Shown here piece by piece: positions 7,447-14,948 of a stretch of DNA of 22,535 nucleotides. The position numbers were made by a program, and so were the translations under genes. Origin of the DNA: Flavobacterium psychrophilum (lineage in GTDB: Bacteria; Bacteroidota; Bacteroidia; Flavobacteriales; Flavobacteriaceae); the NCBI GenBank assembly GCA_022729635.1, contig DZAU01000022.1, positions 1 to 22,535 of the forward strand, written 5' to 3'. The notes beneath the pieces were generated by a model. That model had not been told where the DNA came from. It did no database searches and saw only the letters and a list, made by a program, of their open reading frames with translations. Position 1 is the first letter of the stretch; every line of letters starts with the position of its first letter.

Positions 7447-7998
7447 ATGAAAAGCGTATATAAAATAGCACTTTTAGTAGGTATTATTAGTTTAGTTTCG
7501 TCATGCAAAGATGATTCGAAACCAAATTATCAATACATGCCTAATATGTATGAGCCCGTAAGTTATAATACTTACTCTCAAGCTGATGTTTTTAAGGGTG
7601 GTAAAGAAGGTCAACTTCCGGTTGAAGGAACCATAAACAGAGGTTTTGAAGTTTATGAATATCCTAATACTCCAGAAGCTTTAATTGCTGTAAAAGCAGC
7701 CAATTTGAAATCACCTCTTGGTACATTATCTGCTAAAGATATGGAAAAAGCAAAAGGACTTTATGAAATCTATTGTGCCATTTGTCATGGAGACAAAGGC
7801 GATGGACAAGGAAAGTTAGTAACTCAAGGAAAGTTTTTGGGTGTGCCTAATTATAAAGACAGAGAAATAAATGAAGGAAGTATTTTTCATGTAGAAACTT
7901 ACGGTCTAAATAATATGGGTTCTCACGCCAATCAATTGAGCAAAAAAGAGCGTTGGATGGTTGCATCTTATGTTGTAGATTTAAAAAGTAAATTATAA
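7447..7998 (+). CDS. actE: Alternative complex III subunit ActE, mono-haem cytochrome c lipoprotein
   Basis: This 183-residue protein begins with a lipoprotein signal whose lipobox LVSSC places the lipidated Cys at 20, so it is anchored to the periplasmic face of the inner membrane. An N-terminal extension (21-95), with YMPNMYEPVSYNTY typical of ActE, precedes a class I cytochrome c domain: CAICHGDKGDGQGK has the haem motif at 110-114, and the axial Met is probably Met157 in GLNNMGSHANQL. In ACIII this haem is a late carrier on the way to the terminal acceptor. It starts 8 bases after actD and is followed 26 bases later by actF. The single CxxCH and its place in the operon make the assignment firm. 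Confidence 0.94.
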   Translation: MKSVYKIALLVGIISLVSSCKDDSKPNYQYMPNMYEPVSYNTYSQADVFKGGKEGQLPVEGTINRGFEVYEYPNTPEALIAVKAANLKSPLGTLSAKDMEKAKGLYEIYCAICHGDKGDGQGKLVTQGKFLGVPNYKDREINEGSIFHVETYGLNNMGSHANQLSKKERWMVASYVVDLKSKL

Positions 7999-8024
7999 AG
8001 TAGAACAAACTCATCGTAATAGAT

Positions 8025-9509
8025 ATGTACACATTTTCAAGTAAATTAAAAACATTTTCTCTTATTCTAATGGCAGTTGGTCTTTTAGGAATTGGATATG
8101 GCTTTTTTTCTGCACCCAAAGATATTCAAGCAGTAGAGGCAATTCTTGCTTCGGATACTCACAGAACTCATCAAGAAGCTGCACATACTGTTGAGGGACA
8201 TGCTCCTGCAACAGAGGGTCATGTAGCTTCAGAAGTTCAACACGAAGCAGAAAAAGTTGTTGCTACACATGAAACAATAGATTCTACTTCTGTTGTTAAA
8301 GATTCTGCTGCTGCTCCTGTAGTTGTTGAAGAACCAGTTCAACTTGTAACAGAAGAACATGCCGAAGCAGGCGAAAACAAAATAAGCGCCGAAGCAGAAC
8401 ATGAAGCCCATTTAAAACATGTTTTAACACAATTGCAAAACAAACCATGGGCAGCTTTGTATGTTGCGGCAATTTTCTTTTTGTTGATTTCGCTTGGTGT
8501 TTTAGCATTTTATGCAATTCAACAAGTGGCGCAAGCAGGATGGTCTCCGGTTTTGTTTAGAGTGATGCAAGGAATAACCGCCTATTTACCAGTTGGCTCA
8601 TTGATATTCTTTATTATATTGATTCTTTCAGGATTGCATTATAATCATTTATTTATATGGTTGGATCCTGAAGTAGTGGCAAACGACAAACTAATCGCTA
8701 ATAAATCAGGGTATTTGAACTTTCCATTTTGGATTATCAGAGCAGCTGTTTTCTTGATTGGTTGGAATTTGTACCGTTATTATTCAAGAAAAAATTGTTT
8801 GGCTCAAGACCAAGCAGATGACAACCGTTTCTACAAAAAGAATTTCAAAATGTCAGCGGCATTCTTAGTATTCTTTATTGTAACCGAATCGATTATGTCT
8901 TGGGATTGGATTATGTCAGTTGATCCACATTGGTTTAGCACCTTATTTGGATGGTATGTTTTTTCCAGTTTCTTTGTAAGTGCAATTACAACTATTTGCT
9001 TAATCGCTTTATATTTGAAATCTAAAGGATATTTAGAACATGTAAATACAAGTCATATTCACGATTTAGCAAAATTCATGTTTGGGTTTAGTGTTTTCTG
9101 GACTTACTTATGGTTCTCCCAATTTATGTTGATTTGGTATGCTGATATTCCTGAAGAAGTAACGTATTTTGTTACTAGAATACAATTATACAATCTTCCA
9201 TTTTTTGGATCTGTGGTTATGAATTTTGTGTTTCCTTTATTGATTTTAATCAATACCGATTTCAAAAGAATTACTTGGATTCTTGTTATGGCAGGAACAG
9301 TGATATTGTTGGGACATTATATTGATTTCTTTGTTATGATTATGCCTGGAACTGTTGGTGATCAATGGTTTATTGGAGTTTCAGAAATTGCATCCGTACT
9401 TTTCTTCCTTGGATTATTTATTTATGTTATTTTCACAGCCTTGACAAAAGCACCGCTGTTGCCAAAAAGAAATCCATTTATAGAAGAAAGTAAACATTTT
9501 CATTATTAA
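8025..9509 (+). CDS. actF: Alternative complex III subunit ActF, second NrfD-like membrane subunit with a His/Glu-rich loop
   Basis: This 494-residue protein is the paralogue of ActC. The first helix (about 10-28) is followed by a long polar loop, residues 31-138, rich in Ala, Glu, Val and His, with eleven histidines between 46 and 132. About nine further helices begin at residue 143. Family features include the helix with WIIRAAVFLIGWNLYRYYSR and the segment SIMSWDWIMSVDPHWFSTLFGWYVF, found in quinone-type ActF proteins. ActF contacts ActC and ActD in the membrane and has a predicted proton path; it is not thought to hold a metal cofactor. The low-complexity loop is the least conserved-looking part of the operon. 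ATG at 8025 starts a short basic N-terminus directly before helix 1. Confidence 0.93.
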   Translation: MYTFSSKLKTFSLILMAVGLLGIGYGFFSAPKDIQAVEAILASDTHRTHQEAAHTVEGHAPATEGHVASEVQHEAEKVVATHETIDSTSVVKDSAAAPVVVEEPVQLVTEEHAEAGENKISAEAEHEAHLKHVLTQLQNKPWAALYVAAIFFLLISLGVLAFYAIQQVAQAGWSPVLFRVMQGITAYLPVGSLIFFIILILSGLHYNHLFIWLDPEVVANDKLIANKSGYLNFPFWIIRAAVFLIGWNLYRYYSRKNCLAQDQADDNRFYKKNFKMSAAFLVFFIVTESIMSWDWIMSVDPHWFSTLFGWYVFSSFFVSAITTICLIALYLKSKGYLEHVNTSHIHDLAKFMFGFSVFWTYLWFSQFMLIWYADIPEEVTYFVTRIQLYNLPFFGSVVMNFVFPLLILINTDFKRITWILVMAGTVILLGHYIDFFVMIMPGTVGDQWFIGVSEIASVLFFLGLFIYVIFTALTKAPLLPKRNPFIEESKHFHY

Positions 9510-9526
9510 TATAAAAAAAAAATTAG

Positions 9527-10678
9527 ATGACAAGTTTGTTGGTAATTATAGTTTTAGTTTTATTGGCTATTGCATTATGGCAGTTGACTAAGATATTCGA
9601 TTTGACTCAAGTAGGCGATGCCGATGATTCGCAGATAGCAAATGACGGAGACAATAACACTCAAGGGTATTTGATGTTTGGCTTTTTGGCATTCATTTAT
9701 ATTTTTACCATTTATGGATTGTTTACTTGGGGACCATTAGTGCTTCACACTCCAGCCTCAAAACACGGTGCTACGGTAGATAATTTGATGAATATTTCTT
9801 GGATTTTAATATTTACAGTTCAGGCAATTACACAAGCCTTGTTGCATTACTTTAGTTTTAAATACAGTGGGAAAAAAGGACAAAAAGCTCTTTATCTCGC
9901 TGATAACAATAAATTAGAAGTTATTTGGAGTGGAATTCCAGCCATTGTATTGGCAGGATTGATTCTTTACGGACTTTATGCTTGGACAAATATTATGTTT
10001 GTTGATGAAAATGAGGAAACCATTGAAATCGAATTATATGCACAACAATTCAAATGGACTGCAAGATATTCTGGCACTGATAACGTTCTTGGCAAAGCCA
10101 ATGTGCGATTAATAGAAGGGGTAAACACTCTAGGAGTAGATTTGTCAGATCCAAACGCACAAGATGATATTGTGGTTACGGAATTGCATATTCCAAAAGG
10201 AAAAAAAGTACATTTCAAAATGCGTTCTCAAGATGTTTTGCATTCGGCTTACTTCCCTTATTTTAGAGCGCAAATGAACTGTGTTCCGGGCATGGTTACC
10301 GAATTTGCTTTCGAACCTACTTTTACCTCGGCAGAATATAGAGCTTTGCCTTTTATGGTCGAAAAAGTTAAAAATATTAATGCCATAAGAGAAGCCAAGA
10401 GTAAAGAACTTGTTGCAAAAGGAGAAACTGCTCTCGATCCGTATGAGTTTGATTATGTACTGCTATGTAATAAAATATGTGGTGCTTCGCATTACAATAT
10501 GCAAATGAAAGTTGTGGTTGACTCACCGGAAGACTATAAAAAGTGGTTAAGCGATAAAGCAACATTGGTTCAGGAAGTGAAAGCCGCCAATGCACCTAAA
10601 CCAGTAGAAGCTGCTTCAGGAATCGATTCTACAAAAGCAATGGATACAGCAGTTATTGCTAAAATCGCCTTGAAATAA
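9527..10678 (+). CDS. coxB: Cytochrome c oxidase subunit II (CuA subunit, aa3 type)
   Basis: This 383-residue subunit takes electrons from cytochrome c into the oxidase through the dinuclear CuA centre. The C-terminal cupredoxin domain (about 165-340) contains the CuA ligands: His239 in LHSAYFPYF and the cluster C314-N-K-I-C318-G-A-S-H322-Y-N-M325. The canonical Glu in the CxExC motif is replaced by Lys316. There is no fused haem domain (no CxxCH). Four hydrophobic helices are predicted (about 2-20, 47-70, 88-110 and 130-153), two more than the textbook two. A low-complexity tail (about 350-383) follows the copper domain. It starts 17 bases after actF and 29 bases before coxA, which ties it to ACIII. 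The start ATG at 9527 gives the extra N-terminal helix. Confidence 0.95.
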   Translation: MTSLLVIIVLVLLAIALWQLTKIFDLTQVGDADDSQIANDGDNNTQGYLMFGFLAFIYIFTIYGLFTWGPLVLHTPASKHGATVDNLMNISWILIFTVQAITQALLHYFSFKYSGKKGQKALYLADNNKLEVIWSGIPAIVLAGLILYGLYAWTNIMFVDENEETIEIELYAQQFKWTARYSGTDNVLGKANVRLIEGVNTLGVDLSDPNAQDDIVVTELHIPKGKKVHFKMRSQDVLHSAYFPYFRAQMNCVPGMVTEFAFEPTFTSAEYRALPFMVEKVKNINAIREAKSKELVAKGETALDPYEFDYVLLCNKICGASHYNMQMKVVVDSPEDYKKWLSDKATLVQEVKAANAPKPVEAASGIDSTKAMDTAVIAKIALK

Positions 10679-10707
10679 TTAACAAGAAAAATTTAAAGTA
10701 AACAGAT

Positions 10708-12486
10708 ATGTCAGCAGAAGTTCACGAACATGCACACCACCATAAAGACACTTTTATTACTAAATATATTTTTAGTATAGATCACAAAATGATTGCTAAA
10801 CAATACTTGATTACGGGTATTGTGATGGGTATTGTTGGTGTAATGATGTCAATGCTTTTCAGAATGCAATTGGCTTGGCCGGAAGAATCATTCAAAATAT
10901 TTAATGTATTATTGGGCGATAAATTTGCTCCAAACGGAGTAATGGCCAATGATATTTATTTGGCGTTGGTTACCATTCACGGAACCATAATGGTTTTCTT
11001 TGTTCTAACAGCAGGATTAAGTGGAACATTCAGTAATTTATTGATTCCCCTTCAAATTGGAGCTCGTGATATGGCTTCCGGATTTTTGAATATGATATCG
11101 TACTGGTTATTCTTTTTATCCAGTGTTATAATGCTTAGTTCCTTATTTGTAGAAGCTGGACCAGCATCGGCAGGTTGGACAATTTATCCGCCTTTGAGTG
11201 CATTACCACAATCAATTCCAGGTTCTGGAGCAGGGATGACATTATGGTTGGTTTCTATGGCATTATTTATTGCGGCTTCATTAATGGGTTCATTAAATTA
11301 TATTGTAACTGTAATTAATTTGAGAACAAAAGGAATGTCAATGACTAGAATGCCACTTACTATTTGGGCATTCTTTGTAACGGCAATCATTGGAGTTGTT
11401 TCTTTCCCAGTTTTATTATCTGCAGCTTTACTGTTGATTTTTGATAGAAGTTTTGGGACTTCGTTCTTCCTTTCAGATATTTATATTGCTGGCGAAGTGT
11501 TGCATTATCAAGGTGGTTCACCTGTCTTGTTTGAACACTTATTCTGGTTCCTTGGGCATCCTGAAGTATATATCGTTATTTTACCAGCTTTGGGAATTAC
11601 ATCCGAAATTATTGCTACCAATTCTCGTAAACCTATTTTTGGTTACCGTGCGATGATTATGTCAATTTTGGCAATCGCTTTTTTATCAACCATAGTTTGG
11701 GGACATCACATGTTTGTTTCGGGAATGAATCCTTTTCTAGGTTCGGTATTTACTTTTACCACTCTATTGATTGCCATTCCATCAGCAGTAAAAGCATTTA
11801 ATTATATCACGACACTTTGGAAAGGTAATTTACAGATGAATCCAGCAATGTTGTTCTCAATTGGTTTGGTTTCTACCTTTATTACAGGAGGTTTAACCGG
11901 AATTATTCTCGGAGACAGCACCTTAGATATTAATGTTCACGACACTTATTTTGTGGTGGCTCACTTCCATTTAGTAATGGGAATTTCTGCCATTTACGGA
12001 ATGTTTGCCGGAATATATCACTGGTTTCCAAAAATGTTTGGACGAATGATGAACAAAAATCTTGGCTACGTACACTTTTGGGTAACTGCAGTTTGTGCTT
12101 ATGGAGTTTTCTTTCCAATGCACTTTATTGGATTGGCAGGTTTACCAAGACGGTATTATACCAATACAAATTTTCCATTATTTGATGATTTGCAAAACGT
12201 AAACGTATTAATAACAGTTTTTGCCCTAATTGGAGGTGCATTCCAATTGGTGTTTTTATATAATTTTTTCACTAGTATTTTCTACGGTAAAAAAGCAGTT
12301 CAAAATCCTTGGAGGTCGAACACCTTAGAATGGACAACTCCAGTAGAACGCATACACGGAAACTGGCCGGGCGAATTGCCAGAAGTACACCGTTGGCCGT
12401 ATGATTACAGTAATCCGGCTCACGATGAAGATTTTGTGCCACAAAACGTTCCGATGAAAGAAGGAGAAGAAGTTCTTCATCATTAG
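10708..12486 (+). CDS. coxA: Cytochrome c oxidase subunit I (haem a, haem a3-CuB, proton pump)
   Basis: This 592-residue, twelve-helix haem-copper oxidase core reduces oxygen to water and pumps protons. Visible ligands are His91 (TIHGT) and His421 for haem a, His419 for haem a3, and His284, His333 and His334 for CuB. The motif GHPEVY (283-288) contains the Glu286 proton gate and the Tyr288 that cross-links to His284, which makes this an A1-type oxidase with a full D-path; Asp121 in GARDMAS would be its entrance. HDTYFVVAHFH (411-421) includes His411 and Asp412 of the Mg/propionate region. A His-rich N-terminus (HEHAHHHKD) precedes helix 1. It is the last gene of the operon and is followed 18 bases later by a terminator. 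Subunits III and IV are not in the window. Confidence 0.97.
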   Translation: MSAEVHEHAHHHKDTFITKYIFSIDHKMIAKQYLITGIVMGIVGVMMSMLFRMQLAWPEESFKIFNVLLGDKFAPNGVMANDIYLALVTIHGTIMVFFVLTAGLSGTFSNLLIPLQIGARDMASGFLNMISYWLFFLSSVIMLSSLFVEAGPASAGWTIYPPLSALPQSIPGSGAGMTLWLVSMALFIAASLMGSLNYIVTVINLRTKGMSMTRMPLTIWAFFVTAIIGVVSFPVLLSAALLLIFDRSFGTSFFLSDIYIAGEVLHYQGGSPVLFEHLFWFLGHPEVYIVILPALGITSEIIATNSRKPIFGYRAMIMSILAIAFLSTIVWGHHMFVSGMNPFLGSVFTFTTLLIAIPSAVKAFNYITTLWKGNLQMNPAMLFSIGLVSTFITGGLTGIILGDSTLDINVHDTYFVVAHFHLVMGISAIYGMFAGIYHWFPKMFGRMMNKNLGYVHFWVTAVCAYGVFFPMHFIGLAGLPRRYYTNTNFPLFDDLQNVNVLITVFALIGGAFQLVFLYNFFTSIFYGKKAVQNPWRSNTLEWTTPVERIHGNWPGELPEVHRWPYDYSNPAHDEDFVPQNVPMKEGEEVLHH

Positions 12487-12504
12487 AAATTAAACTAAAT
12501 ATAT

Positions 12505-12540
12505 AAAATGCCTTTCTTAATCGGAAGGCATTTTTATTTG
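12505..12540 (+). terminator. Terminator of the act-cox operon
   Basis: AAAATGCCTT (12505-12514) pairs with AAGGCATTTT (12525-12534), extendable inward by a T-G and a C-G pair to a 6-base loop, and continues into TTTTTATTT. It begins 18 bases after the coxA stop. Confidence 0.92.
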
Positions 12541-12615
12541 TGTCTTTCTGAAATTAATTTCAAAAATTTAATTTGTTACAAGGCGTCTGGATTTTTTAAA
12601 CGAAACAATTCTCTT

Positions 12616-12643
12616 AATCTGTGTAAATCTGTGTAATCTGTGG
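12616..12643 (+). repeat. Three direct repeats of AATCTGTGT upstream of ruvB
   Basis: AATCTGTGT occurs at 12616-12624 and 12626-12634, and AATCTGTGG at 12635-12643, with one extra A between the first two. They end about 20 bases before the predicted ruvB -7 element. I recall similar phrases in intergenic DNA of other flavobacteria, but cannot check this here. Confidence 0.6.
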
Positions 12644-12662
12644 TAAAAAAACAACTTTGTTA

Positions 12663-12670
12663 TATATTTG
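12663..12670 (+). promoter_or_regulatory. Predicted -7 element of ruvB, giving a leaderless or near-leaderless transcript
   Basis: TATATTTG is an exact match to TAnnTTTG and ends 4 bases before the ATG at 12675. Since transcription normally starts 4-6 bases after this element, the mRNA would begin at or next to the start codon. No good -33 box is visible at the right distance (CTGTGG near 12638-12643 is the nearest). Confidence 0.45.
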
Positions 12671-12674
12671 TAAA

Positions 12675-13697
12675 ATGAATGAAAATTTAGACCCAACAAA
12701 CAACAGTTATAATCCAGAAGAACTTGATCTCGAAAAAAAGTTGAGACCGCTTTCTTTTGACGATTTTGCAGGGCAAGAACAAATATTGGAGAACCTGAAA
12801 GTTTTTGTTCAAGCGGCGAATCAAAGAAATGAAGCACTTGACCACACTCTTTTTCACGGACCACCAGGATTGGGCAAAACTACTTTGGCAAATATCTTGG
12901 CCAATGAATTGCAAGTTGGAATAAAAATAACATCCGGACCAGTTTTAGACAAACCCGGAGATTTAGCGGGTCTTTTGACCAATCTCGAAGAAAGAGACGT
13001 TTTGTTTATTGATGAAATTCATCGTTTGAGTCCAATAGTCGAAGAGTATTTATATTCTGCAATGGAAGATTTCAAGATTGATATAATGATAGAATCGGGT
13101 CCAAATGCCAGAACGGTACAAATCAATTTGAATCCGTTTACACTAATTGGTGCCACCACGCGTTCCGGTTTATTAACCGCACCAATGCGTGCTCGTTTCG
13201 GAATTTCCTCACGACTTCAATATTATTCTACCGAACTTTTGACTACAATTGTAGAACGAAGTGCTGCAATTTTGAAAATGCCTATTTCTATGGAAGCCGC
13301 TATCGAAATTGCAGGTAGAAGTCGAGGAACACCTCGAATTGCCAATGCTTTATTGCGTCGTGTTCGTGACTTTGCCCAAATCAAAGGAAACGGCACAATT
13401 GAAATAGAAATCGCTAAATATAGCCTAAAAGCTTTGAATGTTGACGCTCACGGTCTAGACGAAATGGACAATAAAATTCTGAACACCATCATCGATAAAT
13501 TCAAAGGCGGACCAGTAGGATTATCTACTTTGGCGACAGCTGTTTCCGAAAGCAGCGAAACCATCGAGGAAGTCTATGAGCCTTTTCTAATTCAAGAAGG
13601 ATTTATTATGAGAACACCGCGAGGACGAGAAGTTACAGAAAAAGCATACAAACATCTTGGAAAAATTAAATTGAATACTCAAGGAGGGCTTTTCTAA
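12675..13697 (+). CDS. ruvB: Holliday junction branch migration ATPase RuvB
   Basis: This 340-residue AAA+ motor drives branch migration of Holliday junctions together with RuvA. Walker A is GPPGLGKT (62-69), Walker B includes Asp113-Glu114 in FIDEIHRL, sensor 1 is in the segment ATTRSGLL, and the likely arginine finger lies in PMRARFG (Arg172/Arg174). The RuvB-specific C-terminal winged-helix region closes the protein and ends with [19 protein letters not shown] chose ATG at 12675 (MNENLDPTN). A TTG at 12657 would add six residues, but it overlaps the predicted promoter and gives an untypical N-terminus. RuvA is encoded 4.3 kb downstream, and ruvC is not in the window. The length is normal for the family. 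Confidence 0.96.
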   Translation: MNENLDPTNNSYNPEELDLEKKLRPLSFDDFAGQEQILENLKVFVQAANQRNEALDHTLFHGPPGLGKTTLANILANELQVGIKITSGPVLDKPGDLAGLLTNLEERDVLFIDEIHRLSPIVEEYLYSAMEDFKIDIMIESGPNARTVQINLNPFTLIGATTRSGLLTAPMRARFGISSRLQYYSTELLTTIVERSAAILKMPISMEAAIEIAGRSRGTPRIANALLRRVRDFAQIKGNGTIEIEIAKYSLKALNVDAHGLDEMDNKILNTIIDKFKGGPVGLSTLATAVSESSETIEEVYEPFLIQEGFIMRTPRGREVTEKAYKHLGKIKLNTQGGLF

Positions 13698-13699
13698 AC

Positions 13700-13771
13700 G
13701 TCATTGCGAGGAACGAAGCAATCTCAGTTAGTTGCTCACGTTTGTTGAGATTCCTCCTTTGTCGGAATGAC
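13700..13771. repeat. Imperfect palindromic intergenic element behind ruvB
   Basis: GTCATTGCGAGG... (from 13700) and ...GGAATGAC (to 13771) form an imperfect inverted repeat of about 27 bases per arm, ending in GTCATT/AATGAC. The inner parts AATCTCA (13720-13726) and TGAGATT (13746-13752) match well. It starts 2 bases after the ruvB stop. Sequences beginning GTCATTGCGAGGA are a recurrent type of intergenic repeat in bacteria; the copy number in this genome is unknown. As RNA it would fold into a long hairpin and could affect read-through or mRNA stability. Confidence 0.65.
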
Positions 13772-13819
13772 AATTGACGGGATATTTATTTCATTGAAAA
13801 TAAACCTAAACTCTAGCTT

Positions 13820-14749
13820 TTGACATCTAAATTATTTAATACTCAATTCATCAAATCCGAAGCCAAACGCCTCGGGTTTTTGTCTTGTGGTATATCCAAA
13901 GCAGGATTTTTAGAACAAGAAGCACCGCGATTGGAAAATTGGCTAAACAATAAAATGAATGGTCAAATGTCCTATATGGAAAACAATTTTGACAAACGAT
14001 TAAATCCAACTTTGTTGGTCGATGATGCTAAAAGTGTTGTTTCCCTTTTGTTGAATTATTATCCTTCCGAGTTTCAAAATCAGGATTCCTATAAAATTTC
14101 AAAATACGCTTACGGACAGGATTACCATTTTGTCATCAAGGAAAAATTGAAGGAATTATTGGCTTCAATTCAAGAAACTATTGGGGAAGTTTCGGGTAGA
14201 GCTTTTGTAGATTCGGCTCCGGTACTCGACAAGGCTTGGGCTGCCAAAAGTGGTTTGGGTTGGATTGGTAAAAACAGCAATTTAATTAGTAAACAAACAG
14301 GCTCTTTCTTCTTTATTGCCGAATTGATAATCGACTTAGAATTGGAATATGATACTGCAACTACAGACCATTGTGGTTCTTGCACCGCTTGCCTAGATGC
14401 TTGTCCCACCGATGCCATTGTTGCACCTTATGTTGTGGATGGAAGCAAATGTATTTCTTATTTCACCATTGAACTCAAAGAAAATATCACACCTGAAATG
14501 AAAGGAAAATTTGAAGATTGGATTTTTGGCTGTGATATTTGCCAAGATGTTTGTCCTTGGAACCGATTTTCAAAAGCGCATAATGAACCTCTTTTCAATC
14601 CCAATCCAGAAATAGTGTCGATGTCAAAAAAAGACTGGGAAGAAATTACCGAGGAAACTTTTAAGTCTGTTTTTAAAGACTCGCCTTTAAAGAGAACTAA
14701 ATTTGAAGGGTTAAAACGGAATATTGATTTTTTAAAGTTTTTAGAATAG
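13820..14749 (+). CDS. queG: Epoxyqueuosine reductase QueG
   Basis: This 309-residue enzyme carries out the last step of queuosine synthesis, reducing epoxyqueuosine to queuosine in the wobble position of tRNAs, using cobalamin and two [4Fe-4S] clusters. The N-terminal region holds the catalytic domain with the likely acid residue Asp131 in [20 protein letters not shown]. Cluster ligands are C185/C188/C191 and C195 ([12 protein letters not shown]), C238/C241/C245 ([11 protein letters not shown]), and the Cys in SKCIS. The start is a TTG at 13820: an in-frame stop TAG lies at 13814-13816, and the first in-frame ATG is about 45 residues in, too late to leave the conserved [14 protein letters not shown] segment. 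It lies 122 bases behind ruvB, with the palindromic element between them, and has no clear promoter, so it may depend on read-through. Confidence 0.92.
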   Translation: MTSKLFNTQFIKSEAKRLGFLSCGISKAGFLEQEAPRLENWLNNKMNGQMSYMENNFDKRLNPTLLVDDAKSVVSLLLNYYPSEFQNQDSYKISKYAYGQDYHFVIKEKLKELLASIQETIGEVSGRAFVDSAPVLDKAWAAKSGLGWIGKNSNLISKQTGSFFFIAELIIDLELEYDTATTDHCGSCTACLDACPTDAIVAPYVVDGSKCISYFTIELKENITPEMKGKFEDWIFGCDICQDVCPWNRFSKAHNEPLFNPNPEIVSMSKKDWEEITEETFKSVFKDSPLKRTKFEGLKRNIDFLKFLE

Positions 14750-14948
14750 ATTTTTGACAGGATTAATTTGCTATAAATTAATTGTTTAACACGCTTATCC
14801 GCAGATTAATCTTATTTTTAAAGAATGCTTTTTAATCATAAATCGAGAAAAAGTATTTAGACACATTTTATATTAGTTAATTTTATAAAAAAAAGTAAAC
14901 TTTATGGAATATTTTTTTTAAATTTATGACCCACAAAATTATTCTATT
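14750..14948. other. AT-rich spacer between queG and the CBS-domain gene
   Basis: No gene is seen. ATTAATTT (14762-14769) and AAATTAAT (14775-14782) form an 8-bp AT-only hairpin, and AGATTAATCT (14803-14812) is a perfect palindrome. Neither is followed by a convincing T tract. TAAATTTA (14919-14926) matches seven of eight bases of the -7 element and could be part of the promoter for the CBS gene, but no good -33 box accompanies it. Confidence 0.4.

Noticed and set aside
8229..8517. Minus-strand frames opposite the ActF loop, rich in Leu/Phe/Cys
   Set aside because: They are the reverse image of GCT/GAA/GTT-rich codons of the low-complexity loop. The loop itself is in frame with the two flanking membrane helices.
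12657..12674. TTG start giving a 346-residue RuvB
   Set aside because: It overlaps the -7 element, and the additional six residues (with a Cys) are not typical of RuvB; ATG at 12675 is preferred.
12568..12914. Two minus-strand open frames across the ruvB start
   Set aside because: Both lie opposite the conserved N-terminal part of RuvB and its promoter; the protein sequences show no domain and the codon use is that of an antisense shadow.
14762..14812. AT-only hairpin and AGATTAATCT palindrome as queG terminator
   Set aside because: The stem is all A-T and is not followed by a T tract, so it would be too weak.
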